A stretch of DNA of 53,539 nt. Source: Bacteroidota bacterium (GTDB taxonomy: Bacteria; Bacteroidota; Bacteroidia; Chitinophagales; Chitinophagaceae). The notes beneath the pieces were generated by a model. That model was not told the DNA's origin. It did not search any database and was given only the letters and a program-made list of their open reading frames with translations. A program made the translations under genes and the position numbers. How positions within the stretch are numbered: the stretch's first letter is position 1; each line of letters opens with the position of its first letter. Below are positions 42,088 through 50,453 of this stretch, piece after piece. The stretch lies in assembly GCA_026391455.1 (NCBI GenBank), contig JAPLEH010000032.1:1-53539 (forward strand), read 5' to 3'.

Positions 42088-44541
42088 ATGACAAATTTTA
42101 TAAACCTTGATTTGTTGGATTATTTCATATCCAACCGTTCGCCTCAAACACCTATTGGAAAATTTAAAAAAGTACTCTCCTTTCTCGACGCTATTTTCCG
42201 GATGTTATGGATGATACTGAAGGATACTTTTATTGAGTTGCTGCTGGTCTTTATATTTGGAGTTGTGATTGTAAAAATGTCGCAAGGCAGAGACCTTGTA
42301 GTGAGTATGTTTGAGCCAAACGGAATATACGATATACGAAGAATTTTCTGGACGATACTTGCGGTCACCGCATTCTCAGTTTCCATGTGGATCATACCAG
42401 CCTTTTTATTTGAAAAAAGAAAGGACAGTTCAGGTAAGTCAAAAGATGCGGTAGGTACACACCTGTTTTTTGCCCATAGAGCCATTTCACAAATTCCATT
42501 TTGGCTGCTGGCTTTTACCCTGTTCAACGCATCGGGCTGGCTTTTTGTATTCTTTGGCATTCTGGAACTAGTCCTGCTGTCGTTCTTCAACATATATGTA
42601 ACCAAAAAGAAGAAACGGTTAATAACGATGGCATGCCTTTTTGCAGTCTTTATCCTGTTGATAATCTATTTTTTGAGAAATTACCGGATTGAATATTTCC
42701 GAGTGAAACTTGCTTTAGCCGGAATACTCTACATTTTTTCAATATTTGTTTATTTGTTTTACCGCTGGCAGGACAGAATAATTCTGAATGAGCACTATTA
42801 CGGAGATCCAAATGTATCTGCCGTAAAAAGATACAAGTTCAATTCCTTTACATATTTCACTTATTTTTTCATAAATCTCATCGCCTTTCTGAGTTTACTA
42901 TTTAATGTTTTTAAAATTGCCCCGGAATCAATATTGTTGTATGTATTTGCGCTCTACATTTTCTTTATCGATATTATAACCTATATATTGCGATTAAATA
43001 CATTCATAAAAACCAGCGGGGTTATACTTGCGATAACAATTTTATTGTTGTTTGTTCTGAATATTTTTAAGTTCACAGTAGAACACAATGCAATTGACAA
43101 ACCCACCCTTTCTGAAAAATACCGCGGGTTTAAAATGCTAAGTTTTCAGGATTACTATGAAAAATGGAAGAAGCGGCTGCCGGATGACACGAATGCAGTT
43201 TATCCAATTATACTCGTAGCCGGTGAAGGAGGTGGTTCAAGGGCTGGGTTCTGGTTTAGCAAGAACCTGATAGATTTTGATTATCGAACGCATGGACTAT
43301 TCCGGGATCACATTTTCAGCATTTCCACGGTATCAGGAAGCAGCGTAGGGCTGAGTACCTACTATGCTTATCTGGAATTACCTATACATCAAAAAGGGAG
43401 TGATAGCGCGATTCCGGCCGCTTATAAAGAAATTCCGAAAGAAATCTATAAAAGTAACTTTATCGGAAGTTCGATAAGTGGTTTACTCATCTCAGATTTG
43501 CTGAAAACAATATTTAGAACCGGTTCCAAAACTGATCGTAACAATATACTTATGGCTGAAGAAAAATCCTGTACCCAGGATGCCATTAGCCGTGCTCTCA
43601 ATAACAGTGCATTTAAGGATAACAAGCTGCCGCAAACTTGCATGCTGGAGCGGGAATATATGAGCCTGTTTTATGACAGCACAGACAATTTCAAGTCATT
43701 TAGCATGAAATTGCCATTATCTTTCATCAATACCTGCAGAAGTAATGACGGGCGGCGGGGTATATTCTCATCCGTTAAACTTGAATCGTCATATTTTAAT
43801 GACGCAATTGACATTTCTGCCTATATCTATAATGACCAGGAACTATTCAAAACAAATCAAATTAACCGCAGTACTAAATCTGAAATGGAGGGAATTTATC
43901 TCGGCCAAGCAACAGTCTGCAGTGAGTTATTTCCCATTTTCAGTGCCCCGATGTATATAGATAGTCTGGGGAGTTTTGTAGACGGAGGTTACCATGAAAA
44001 CTCCGGATTGAAAACCACACTTGATATTTACAATAAGTTAAAAGACTTGCTGGATAATGATAAGAAAAAGAAAGGGAAATATGCGATTTACATTCTTTAT
44101 CTGAAAAATGGTTCAGAAGACAAGCGTTTATATCAGCCCAAAAAGCCATCACTGGGTATTACTCAGCCTTTCAGCGCTTTACTGGGTCAACCTTTCAACG
44201 GAAGTGCTTCCTATTTTGAAGAAAAAGCCAGGTATATTGGCGATACATCAGCTCAAAAAGCCGTGTCGAAACTGAGAACATTTTTCATAAAAATTCCATT
44301 AGATAATAAAATTCCAAAAGATGAAATTTTATTAACAGACACAAGGGTCAGCAAAAGAATTCAAAAGGAAATATTTAATGATCTTGTTCAAAAAAATGAT
44401 ACTGGTTTCTTAAATTTCCCGCTTGCCCGATGGTTATCAGTGTCTGTAATTGACCATATGTCTGTTTATCAGAGCCGCTTCTCCGATAGTTGTAAACCGT
44501 TAAAATCGCTATTGGATCAGATAAAACTGGCACACCACTAA
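42088..44541 (+). CDS. Membrane-anchored patatin-like phospholipase
   Basis: 817 residues. The N-terminal ~340 residues contain about eight to ten membrane helices (e.g. FIELLLVFIFGVVIV, WTILAVTAFSVSMWIIPAFLF, FILLIIYFLRNY). A soluble patatin domain follows: oxyanion loop GEGGGSRAG at about 378, nucleophile Ser in G-S-S-V-G at about 416-420, and D632-G-G as the catalytic Asp. Between them lies a long insert. Thus a Ser-Asp dyad acyl hydrolase tethered to the membrane, with the active site presumably cytosolic. A-rich codons and lower GC than neighbours suggest a different history. Substrate unknown; neutral or phospholipids are plausible. Confidence 0.85.
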   Translation: MTNFINLDLLDYFISNRSPQTPIGKFKKVLSFLDAIFRMLWMILKDTFIELLLVFIFGVVIVKMSQGRDLVVSMFEPNGIYDIRRIFWTILAVTAFSVSMWIIPAFLFEKRKDSSGKSKDAVGTHLFFAHRAISQIPFWLLAFTLFNASGWLFVFFGILELVLLSFFNIYVTKKKKRLITMACLFAVFILLIIYFLRNYRIEYFRVKLALAGILYIFSIFVYLFYRWQDRIILNEHYYGDPNVSAVKRYKFNSFTYFTYFFINLIAFLSLLFNVFKIAPESILLYVFALYIFFIDIITYILRLNTFIKTSGVILAITILLLFVLNIFKFTVEHNAIDKPTLSEKYRGFKMLSFQDYYEKWKKRLPDDTNAVYPIILVAGEGGGSRAGFWFSKNLIDFDYRTHGLFRDHIFSISTVSGSSVGLSTYYAYLELPIHQKGSDSAIPAAYKEIPKEIYKSNFIGSSISGLLISDLLKTIFRTGSKTDRNNILMAEEKSCTQDAISRALNNSAFKDNKLPQTCMLEREYMSLFYDSTDNFKSFSMKLPLSFINTCRSNDGRRGIFSSVKLESSYFNDAIDISAYIYNDQELFKTNQINRSTKSEMEGIYLGQATVCSELFPIFSAPMYIDSLGSFVDGGYHENSGLKTTLDIYNKLKDLLDNDKKKKGKYAIYILYLKNGSEDKRLYQPKKPSLGITQPFSALLGQPFNGSASYFEEKARYIGDTSAQKAVSKLRTFFIKIPLDNKIPKDEILLTDTRVSKRIQKEIFNDLVQKNDTGFLNFPLARWLSVSVIDHMSVYQSRFSDSCKPLKSLLDQIKLAHH

Positions 44542-44634
44542 AAAATATGCTTTATATTATTCAAGATAACCTTTATTGCAAAGTATCCGATTGTTACAAC
44601 CGGTGTATCATGGGAAAATATGCTTCGATATATA

Positions 44635-45030
44635 TCAGCGATGAAAGGCCGAAAGAAATCCTGACTTTGGGGTGTGTATCCAGGGAAACTCATCGAAGAT
44701 CAACACAAGTGGCCGGTCTTTTAATTGAGTAAGTAGAAAATCAAGGAGAAATATAAATGTCTGTCCCCAATTTTCGGGAGTGGTTGTTGGAATGACCGAT
44801 CGCATGGCCTCCTGTAAGGATCTGCTGATATTTAACAATTACTTCGACAGACCGGCGTCATGTATACCGGTACATTTAAAAACCAATTGCTTGTGGAAAA
44901 AATTCCTGGCCAGAAACGTTTTACCAACCCGCTGCCGGCCCAATATCAGTATCAGCTCAGCTTCACTGGAGTGGAGGAGTTCTTTTAAAATTTTCTGTTC
45001 CACTTCCCGTCCGAAAATGGCATCCGGCAT
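44635..45030 (-). pseudogene. Truncated AAA-type ATPase gene with an in-frame stop
   Basis: The ATG at 45030 begins MPDAIFGREVEQKILKELL, then Walker A G31-R-Q-R-V-G-K-T-F, the N-terminal signature of the 'ATP-binding protein' family (relatives of DUF234-type archaeal ATPases). A TAA at 44839-44841 interrupts the frame; the same frame then continues LLNISRSLQEAM... with Walker B LVLIFDEFPWI and SGFLSAFHR before a TGA at 44635. Full-length relatives are about 380-480 residues, so the C-terminal two thirds are missing. It is a dead fragment between the patatin gene and the lanthipeptide locus. Confidence 0.8.
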
Positions 45031-45034
45031 AAGC

Positions 45035-45068
45035 TATGGACCAGTTTAAATAATTATAATTGTCCGCA
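45035..45068. promoter_or_regulatory. 34-bp operator-like inverted repeat, element 1
   Basis: TATGGAC (45035-45041) and TGTCCGCA (45061-45068) face each other across an AT-rich centre, immediately before the start codon of the dead ATPase gene. Confidence 0.6.
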
Positions 45069-45088
45069 AATACATCCATCTATACACT

Positions 45089-45122
45089 TGTGGACAAAAA
45101 TAAATTTCTATAACTGTCCATA
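45089..45122. promoter_or_regulatory. 34-bp operator-like inverted repeat, element 2
   Basis: TGTGGAC (45089-45095) and TGTCCATA (45115-45122) with the same 34-bp geometry as element 1, starting 54 bp further on. The four half-sites share a consensus near TRYGGACARTTATAA. Confidence 0.6.
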
Positions 45123-45252
45123 AGTAATACTGACTTGAAGTAGCCCTGTAGTAAGAAGTTCCTTACTGAACAACGGATTGCAGCGTTGTTGTTGGAGGAA
45201 GTTAAACTGATAAAAAAAGTGGGGATGGAGACGGGCGGGTATGAACGAGGCG

Positions 45253-45299
45253 AAAAAAATATTGGTGTCCTTCACTCACGCAGAGCAAAGAACACCAAT
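45253..45299 (-). terminator. Intrinsic terminator of the lanthipeptide operon
   Basis: On the minus strand ATTGGTGTTCTT pairs with AAGGACACCAAT (one U-G wobble; 45288-45299 with 45261-45272) around a 15-base loop, followed by seven T (45253-45259). It starts eight bases after the stop codon of the last precursor gene. Confidence 0.85.
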
Positions 45300-45306
45300 G
45301 GTACCA

Positions 45307-45492
45307 TTAATTGCTGGTAAAAATAGAGATGCTCGTTCTGGTAAAATCAGTCGCGCAACCTCTGGTAATACAACCAGCAGTCTGGTAAATGATAGTGGTC
45401 CAACTGTCGCCATTGGCCTGAACCTGGCCTTGTGTAAGCCTTGATACGGTCTTCTTCTTCAACTCAAGTTTACGAACGGGTCTGTTGTTCAT
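45307..45492 (-). CDS. Class I lanthipeptide precursor 1
   Basis: 61 residues. The leader carries KLELKKKTVSRL, the L-x-L-K-K-x-T-I/V motif of Bacteroidota class I lanthipeptide leaders. The core has exactly two Cys (C41, C46), each preceded at -3 by Thr (T38-A-G-C41, T43-R-G-C46), and a Ser/Thr-rich tail (FTRTSISIFTSN). Two adjacent methyllanthionine rings are predicted from the T-x-x-C spacing. No GG cleavage motif is seen; the leader/core border is unknown, perhaps near the invariant QANGDSW. It lies 56 bases after precursor 2 and is about 75-80% identical to it. No protease gene is nearby. Confidence 0.88.
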   Translation of the reverse strand: MNNRPVRKLELKKKTVSRLTQGQVQANGDSWTTIIYQTAGCITRGCATDFTRTSISIFTSN

Positions 45493-45548
45493 AATTGTTA
45501 TATTTAATGGTTAACAAAAACATTGCTTGACAAACGAAAACCCGTTGA

Positions 45549-45743
45549 TTAATGGCTGGTGAAAATGATAGAAATGCTGGTTCTGGTAAAGTCTGAACCG
45601 CAACCGTTGGTCACGCATCCGCCGGTCTGGTAGATGATCGATGTCCAGCTATCGCCATTGGCTTGTGTTTGGCCCTGAGTAAGGCGGGAAATGGTTTTCT
45701 TTTTCAGGTCAAGTTTCCTGACAGGTTTTTTTTGGAGTTCCAT
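45549..45743 (-). CDS. Class I lanthipeptide precursor 2
   Basis: 64 residues from the ATG at 45743; the longer in-frame start would add 37 unrelated residues in front of the leader and is rejected. Leader KLDLKKKTISRLTQGQTQANGD, core with T40-G-G-C43 and T45-N-G-C48 and a tail SDFTRTSISIIFTSH. Compared with precursor 1, the leader and TxGC..TxGC pattern are conserved, while ring residues (A/G, I/V, R/N) and the C-terminus (N/H, an extra Ile) vary, as expected for a two-member peptide family. It follows lanB after 173 bases; the gap may hold a promoter. Confidence 0.88.
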   Translation of the reverse strand: MELQKKPVRKLDLKKKTISRLTQGQTQANGDSWTSIIYQTGGCVTNGCGSDFTRTSISIIFTSH

Positions 45744-45916
45744 AATTAAAGTGTTTTTGATTACGGTGAAATTAACACAAGGGGCTATCCCGGCAAATAC
45801 CCTAATCATGTTACCTAATAAGTGGTATCCCTGCAAAGTAATAAGGCCTGGCAATCAACCAGTAGCGGGGAATGACAATGTGTAGGCGGCCCCATCCAGG
45901 GGAGGTTGGGGAGCAG

Positions 45917-48900
45917 TCAGAGCCTCCGTTTTAGCTGCGAACGGTACCACGAACAAAGAAAATCATAGATCAGTAATTCATGTTGCCGGGGTTCTGACAG
46001 AAAAAGCCGGTTCAGGTTCATATGAATATACCCTGATAGTAACCCCTGTAAACCCGCCTCCTGCTGTACCTGTTGTAATGCCGTTGTAATGCTGGCAGCG
46101 GTAGCCTGGATTGATGGTGCATAGCGATCGAAAATTTCAAGTAAAGGCTGGCAGGTATTCTCCGGCATTACCGGGTATTCCATGATCTGCTGAATATCTT
46201 TCCGGTGTTCATTGTATTGCTGGTTCATCTGGCGGAAAAGCGCTTTATCGGCATGAAACTCGTCGGCAAATGATTGCTGAAACGCCTGCATGCATTCATA
46301 TTTTTTCTGAAGCGGCAAACCAAATGCACTCAATAATTCATCCACGCCGCGCATACCCCATAGCCAGCGGTATCTTTCCCGTTCATCCCCCTCGGTGAGT
46401 TGAAGGAATTCCAGCTTCATCATACTGTCTGTATAAAAAAGGGATTCGGCCAGTTCGGTCAATACTTGCCCATAGCGCTCCAGTTCCCGCTGATAGGTAT
46501 CCGTCTGCACTGTAATGATCAGCCCTTCGGCTTCGGGTTCACGTATGGCGTTCAGCAATAATTGCATGATCCGGCCTGTATGCTGCAGGTCCGCTATATG
46601 AAAGCGCACCCGTAAATGGAAATCCGGATCATTGTAGCGGATAAAAAACCATTTATCAATGAGCCCTTCGGCAATCAATGTTCCGGCGAGGGGTTCAATA
46701 CTTCTTACCAGAATTTCGTCGGCCGTTTTGGTTCCGCAATATATCTTATAATATACCCATTCCGAGCCCGGCAAAAAACGACGCTGCACCGTTGCCTGAA
46801 CAGGTGCGGCGAGTGCCTGATTTTTCGCATATACATGACCGTTATGCATCAGTATGGCCACCAACTGATTGCAATATGCCTGGCCCGATCCATTATGTAT
46901 ATCCCGGGCGGGAAGTGTAAATTCCTTTAGTATGATCTGCTGCCGCCCCCGGATGGCGCTGATAAATGTTTCCACCGATATGCGGCTGTCGAGATCCACC
47001 AGCAGCTCATTGTCCCCATCTGCCAATACCAGCCGCCGGGGCATCTGCCACTGTAGCCGGAATTGGGTGACCAAGGCTGGCAACCATTCCTTCATTTGCT
47101 GCAGCGGCAAGATGTCTTCTGCAGACAGTTGCCAGCATGCTTCCTGAAGGATCACGGATCGGTACCGCACCCGGGGCAGATACTTAAAATGGCGGGCCAT
47201 ACTTCCCCAATGGAATGATACACCGCCGGACAGTCCGAGCGTTTGCAAATCGGCCAGAAAATGATACACTGGTAAACTGGCATAACTGTAATTGTGCGCA
47301 TTGCTCAGCCGGGGTATGATCTCCTGCTGGCTCTTTGCATGATACAGACGCACCTGTTTATCCTGAGAAACCTGTATCAGAATATCCTGCACTGGTATTT
47401 GCTTTTCAACAGGCAACGATGATTGCGCGAGGAATGGAATTTCGTATTCCCTGAAAGCTGGATGCAACAGGATATTACCCACCCGGTCTTCGGGCAGGTG
47501 AATGATCTCTGCAAAAAGTACTCCGGGGTTTTGTTGCTGTTCAGTAGCGGTGATCTGATTGACCAGTTCATGAATATGTTCGTCACCATGCGCAAAACGA
47601 CCCAGCAGGTTGGCCGCACTGGAACCACTGCACCCACGAAAGATAAGCTGCCCGTTTTCATTAAGGCTGAATACAACAGGAAACGAAGGAGGAAAGGCCG
47701 GCAGATCTGCTGCAAAGGAAGCAGCCATTTTTTCATCCAGCTCTACTTCGGTTTTATCCCGATTGTTGAGCAAGAGTTGAAACAACCATTGCTCTGTTTT
47801 ATTCCATTTGATATCATAACTATCCCGTTCGCGTACAGCGGGCATGGCAATGTTTTCCAGCAGGGGCGATAGATTTCTTCCGGATTGTGCAGTATAACCA
47901 ATACCCGTTTCTGCATCCAATACCTGTAGCAGGGGTACGGCCTGGTCTTCATACCGGCGGCGGAACCGATCCGCGAATGCCTGCATGGTGTCATTGACCG
48001 GTACCGGAAATATGCGGGCCAGCAAATGAATGGCTCCCTTTAATTCTTGTTGCCAGCTATCAGATACCGATCCCTGTACCGGTTTTCCAAACATATCCAC
48101 CTGAAACAACTTATTCAATTCGAATGAAACACCAGCATCCTGTAATCGTTCTGCGAGCTGGTCATATACTGTTGTATCGGTATGCGCCTGTTTGTCGATT
48201 TCTTCCAGCGCCCTCACCACTTGTTCCAGAAAAGGAATCAATTGTGTGGCGGGCTGCGGTTGTGGCTGCAAACTTTTTAATACCTGTAACAATTGGTGTA
48301 TGAATTCTTCCCCGGTTATGGCAGGATCCAATTCACTGATGAGCACCTGTGAATCAATAAGGTCGTCTACAAATGCAGCCGCCTCTTCTTTCTCCACTTC
48401 TGCTTTTTCTTCCAGCATATGTATCAGGGAAGGAATACGCGCGCCTGCCGCTGCGCAGGATAATACCCACTGCAGGTATTCGGAATACAATACCGAACTG
48501 ATCTGGTGCATGCGCTTTCCCTTCACATAGCGGTATTCGATATACCGCAGTTCCTCTCCCATTTTGTAGTGACTGTTATTGGGATAATACTTCAACTGTT
48601 CCCGTATTCCCGGCAGGGAAGAAATATGCTGTCCCAATGCACAGAGATAATGCATATCGAGTCTGGTGCTTCGTGAGCAATGATCGGGTGGCAATTCAAT
48701 ACCGGTATTACCTTTTTCCCATTGTACCACCGAGCAACCGGAGAATAATCCAAACGGTGTACAGCGGCTGTACATACGCTGGTAATACTTCGTAAGTGAG
48801 AGTTTTATTTTGGTGATCTCTTTAGCGTCGGTGAGTTCTCCCCTGCGCCATCGCAAACATTCCGCATGCAATACCGGCGAAGCCAGGTATACGGCTTCCA

Positions 48901-49033
48901 TAAAGTTTGCATTATCCGGAAGAGCGTCCACCATTGCCTCGTCAATAAAGGATATAAAAGGCATGGCTGGCGTGCGCAATACCAATTCATCACGAAAATG
49001 GAACGGAAACTCGTTTTTTTGGGTTAGGCTCAT
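45917..49033 (-). CDS. lanB: Lantibiotic dehydratase LanB, full-length
   Basis: 1038 residues. The N-terminal ~700 residues correspond to the glutamylation domain (YYQRMYSRCTPFGLFSGCSV is the family signature, which uses Glu-tRNA to activate Ser/Thr). The last ~290 residues are the elimination domain (GSEWVYYKIYCG, then DKWFFIRYNDPDFHLRVRFH, the SpaB_C-like signature). Both are in one protein, unlike the split LanB reported for some Bacteroidota lanthipeptide loci. It dehydrates Ser/Thr of the precursors. Its ATG overlaps the lanC stop as ATGA, implying coupled translation; the two precursors lie downstream. Confidence 0.95.
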   Translation of the reverse strand: MSLTQKNEFPFHFRDELVLRTPAMPFISFIDEAMVDALPDNANFMEAVYLASPVLHAECLRWRRGELTDAKEITKIKLSLTKYYQRMYSRCTPFGLFSGCSVVQWEKGNTGIELPPDHCSRSTRLDMHYLCALGQHISSLPGIREQLKYYPNNSHYKMGEELRYIEYRYVKGKRMHQISSVLYSEYLQWVLSCAAAGARIPSLIHMLEEKAEVEKEEAAAFVDDLIDSQVLISELDPAITGEEFIHQLLQVLKSLQPQPQPATQLIPFLEQVVRALEEIDKQAHTDTTVYDQLAERLQDAGVSFELNKLFQVDMFGKPVQGSVSDSWQQELKGAIHLLARIFPVPVNDTMQAFADRFRRRYEDQAVPLLQVLDAETGIGYTAQSGRNLSPLLENIAMPAVRERDSYDIKWNKTEQWLFQLLLNNRDKTEVELDEKMAASFAADLPAFPPSFPVVFSLNENGQLIFRGCSGSSAANLLGRFAHGDEHIHELVNQITATEQQQNPGVLFAEIIHLPEDRVGNILLHPAFREYEIPFLAQSSLPVEKQIPVQDILIQVSQDKQVRLYHAKSQQEIIPRLSNAHNYSYASLPVYHFLADLQTLGLSGGVSFHWGSMARHFKYLPRVRYRSVILQEACWQLSAEDILPLQQMKEWLPALVTQFRLQWQMPRRLVLADGDNELLVDLDSRISVETFISAIRGRQQIILKEFTLPARDIHNGSGQAYCNQLVAILMHNGHVYAKNQALAAPVQATVQRRFLPGSEWVYYKIYCGTKTADEILVRSIEPLAGTLIAEGLIDKWFFIRYNDPDFHLRVRFHIADLQHTGRIMQLLLNAIREPEAEGLIITVQTDTYQRELERYGQVLTELAESLFYTDSMMKLEFLQLTEGDERERYRWLWGMRGVDELLSAFGLPLQKKYECMQAFQQSFADEFHADKALFRQMNQQYNEHRKDIQQIMEYPVMPENTCQPLLEIFDRYAPSIQATAASITTALQQVQQEAGLQGLLSGYIHMNLNRLFLSEPRQHELLIYDFLCSWYRSQLKRRL

Positions 49034-50223
49034 AATAAAAATGCACGGCTCCAGGCCAGGTCTTTTTTAGTAATAGCAGACAGGTATACCAGGGCTATAC
49101 CCGGCAAGCCGTTCAGCAAATCTGTTTCTTTACCTTGATAATATTGGCTGGTCAGTTCTTTCTCCAGGTACCTGCTCGTTTGCTCCAGCCAATGATCAGC
49201 GGCTTCGATACAGGCAGGGTTGCCCGTAAAACCAGCGATGATGCGATAGAAATGGGCCAGCCCCGAACTGCCATGGCAAAAATGGGAATCACTGATCAGG
49301 GTGCTATGGCTGTCCGTCCGTGTTAATGAATGTGCCAGAATACGGTCTGCTTCTGTTTTCCATTCTGGCATCTGCAAAGCATCCGCAGCCCGGTACAATA
49401 TCCAGGCAATGTTAAGATCGCCATAGCACCAGGCCAGCCTCGGATTCGCATATACATGACCGCTATCTTTTTCATTGATAAAAAAAGGATACAGCGATCC
49501 GTATTCCGCCACCTGTTCTACCCTCAGCGGATGCGCGAGGATAAATTGAATACCGCTGGTAATAATGGCGGTCAGTTCGTTTTTCATGATACCGGCTTCC
49601 CATAGTTGCAGCAGGAGTAATAAAAATCCGGTATTACCATGCGACAGACTGAGATCGATCCGTTCTTTTTCATTTTTATCCAAAATAAAATTACGGAACC
49701 ATGTACCGGTTTCATTTTGCTTTACCCGGGTAGCTAATACGGCAGTAATGGCTTCTGTATATTGATGGATAAACGGCTCGTCGTTGCGATGTAAAAAATA
49801 TTGCAATGCGCCCATAGCACCATGCAGGTAATCGGTATGTTCTTCTACCATCAGTTGTTCCATGGCTTTATTGGCGATGGATACATCCATTTCCTGAATC
49901 GATTCGAAAATATCTTCTCCGATCAGTCCTTCTTTAAGTAAAACAGTGAGCAAATATCCCAATCCGGCAGTGCCGCTGGCAAAGCCGGTTCCATGGAGGG
50001 GTGCCATGGTTTCGTCGTCGCCGTTGAGTACCTCCTGAAGCAGGTCTATACAGCGGTCTGCAAGGGATTCATCCCCCCTGGCTTCATAGCAGGAAAAATA
50101 ATACAGTGCCAGTCCCAATTTGCCCCCAAATAAGTAATTACTGGTACATACACCGGTTTCGATGCGGTGATGGAGCTGTGTAAACATTTCGAACGCTGAT
50201 AGCTGAGTTGACTGATTTTCCAC
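49030..50223 (-). CDS. lanC: Lanthipeptide cyclase LanC
   Basis: 397 residues, the usual (alpha/alpha) toroid length. Zinc ligands C266 (RLAWCYGD) and C316-H317 (SHFCHGSSG) are present. R262, four residues before C266, H195 (SLSHGNTGF) and D131 (TDYLHGAMG) align in order with catalytic Arg, His and Asp of NisC. It catalyses Michael-type addition of Cys to dehydrated residues to form the thioether rings. It is the first gene of the minus-strand lan operon and overlaps lanB by 4 bases. All catalytic residues are intact, so it is predicted active. Confidence 0.95.
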   Translation of the reverse strand: MENQSTQLSAFEMFTQLHHRIETGVCTSNYLFGGKLGLALYYFSCYEARGDESLADRCIDLLQEVLNGDDETMAPLHGTGFASGTAGLGYLLTVLLKEGLIGEDIFESIQEMDVSIANKAMEQLMVEEHTDYLHGAMGALQYFLHRNDEPFIHQYTEAITAVLATRVKQNETGTWFRNFILDKNEKERIDLSLSHGNTGFLLLLLQLWEAGIMKNELTAIITSGIQFILAHPLRVEQVAEYGSLYPFFINEKDSGHVYANPRLAWCYGDLNIAWILYRAADALQMPEWKTEADRILAHSLTRTDSHSTLISDSHFCHGSSGLAHFYRIIAGFTGNPACIEAADHWLEQTSRYLEKELTSQYYQGKETDLLNGLPGIALVYLSAITKKDLAWSRAFLL

Positions 50224-50453
50224 CGCGTCAAATTACCCAATCCTTTTTAATCCGAAAAATTCCAGATATCCCCTGATTGTGGTACCCGGCATCTTTGGTG
50301 GCTGCCACCCGCCGGAAAGAGGACTGTTTATTTGGCATATTCTGCAAATTTGTACGATGTTTGCACACTGATTCTTTTTTGTGGCGGGAACGGAGGATAA
50401 GAACAACATTTACTTTTTAAACGATACGGGGATTACCCGGCGAACTTTCATCT
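50224..50453. promoter_or_regulatory. Divergent promoter region between lanC and the ABC exporter
   Basis: 230 bases between two divergently transcribed genes. GGTGGC-t-GCCACC (50297-50309) is a perfect 6+6 palindrome that could be an operator. No TTG/TAnnTTTG pair is clear on either strand. Confidence 0.4.

Noticed and set aside
45744-45854. N-terminal extension of lanthipeptide precursor 2
   Set aside because: The extra 37 residues have no counterpart in precursor 1; both leaders align from the ATG at 45743.
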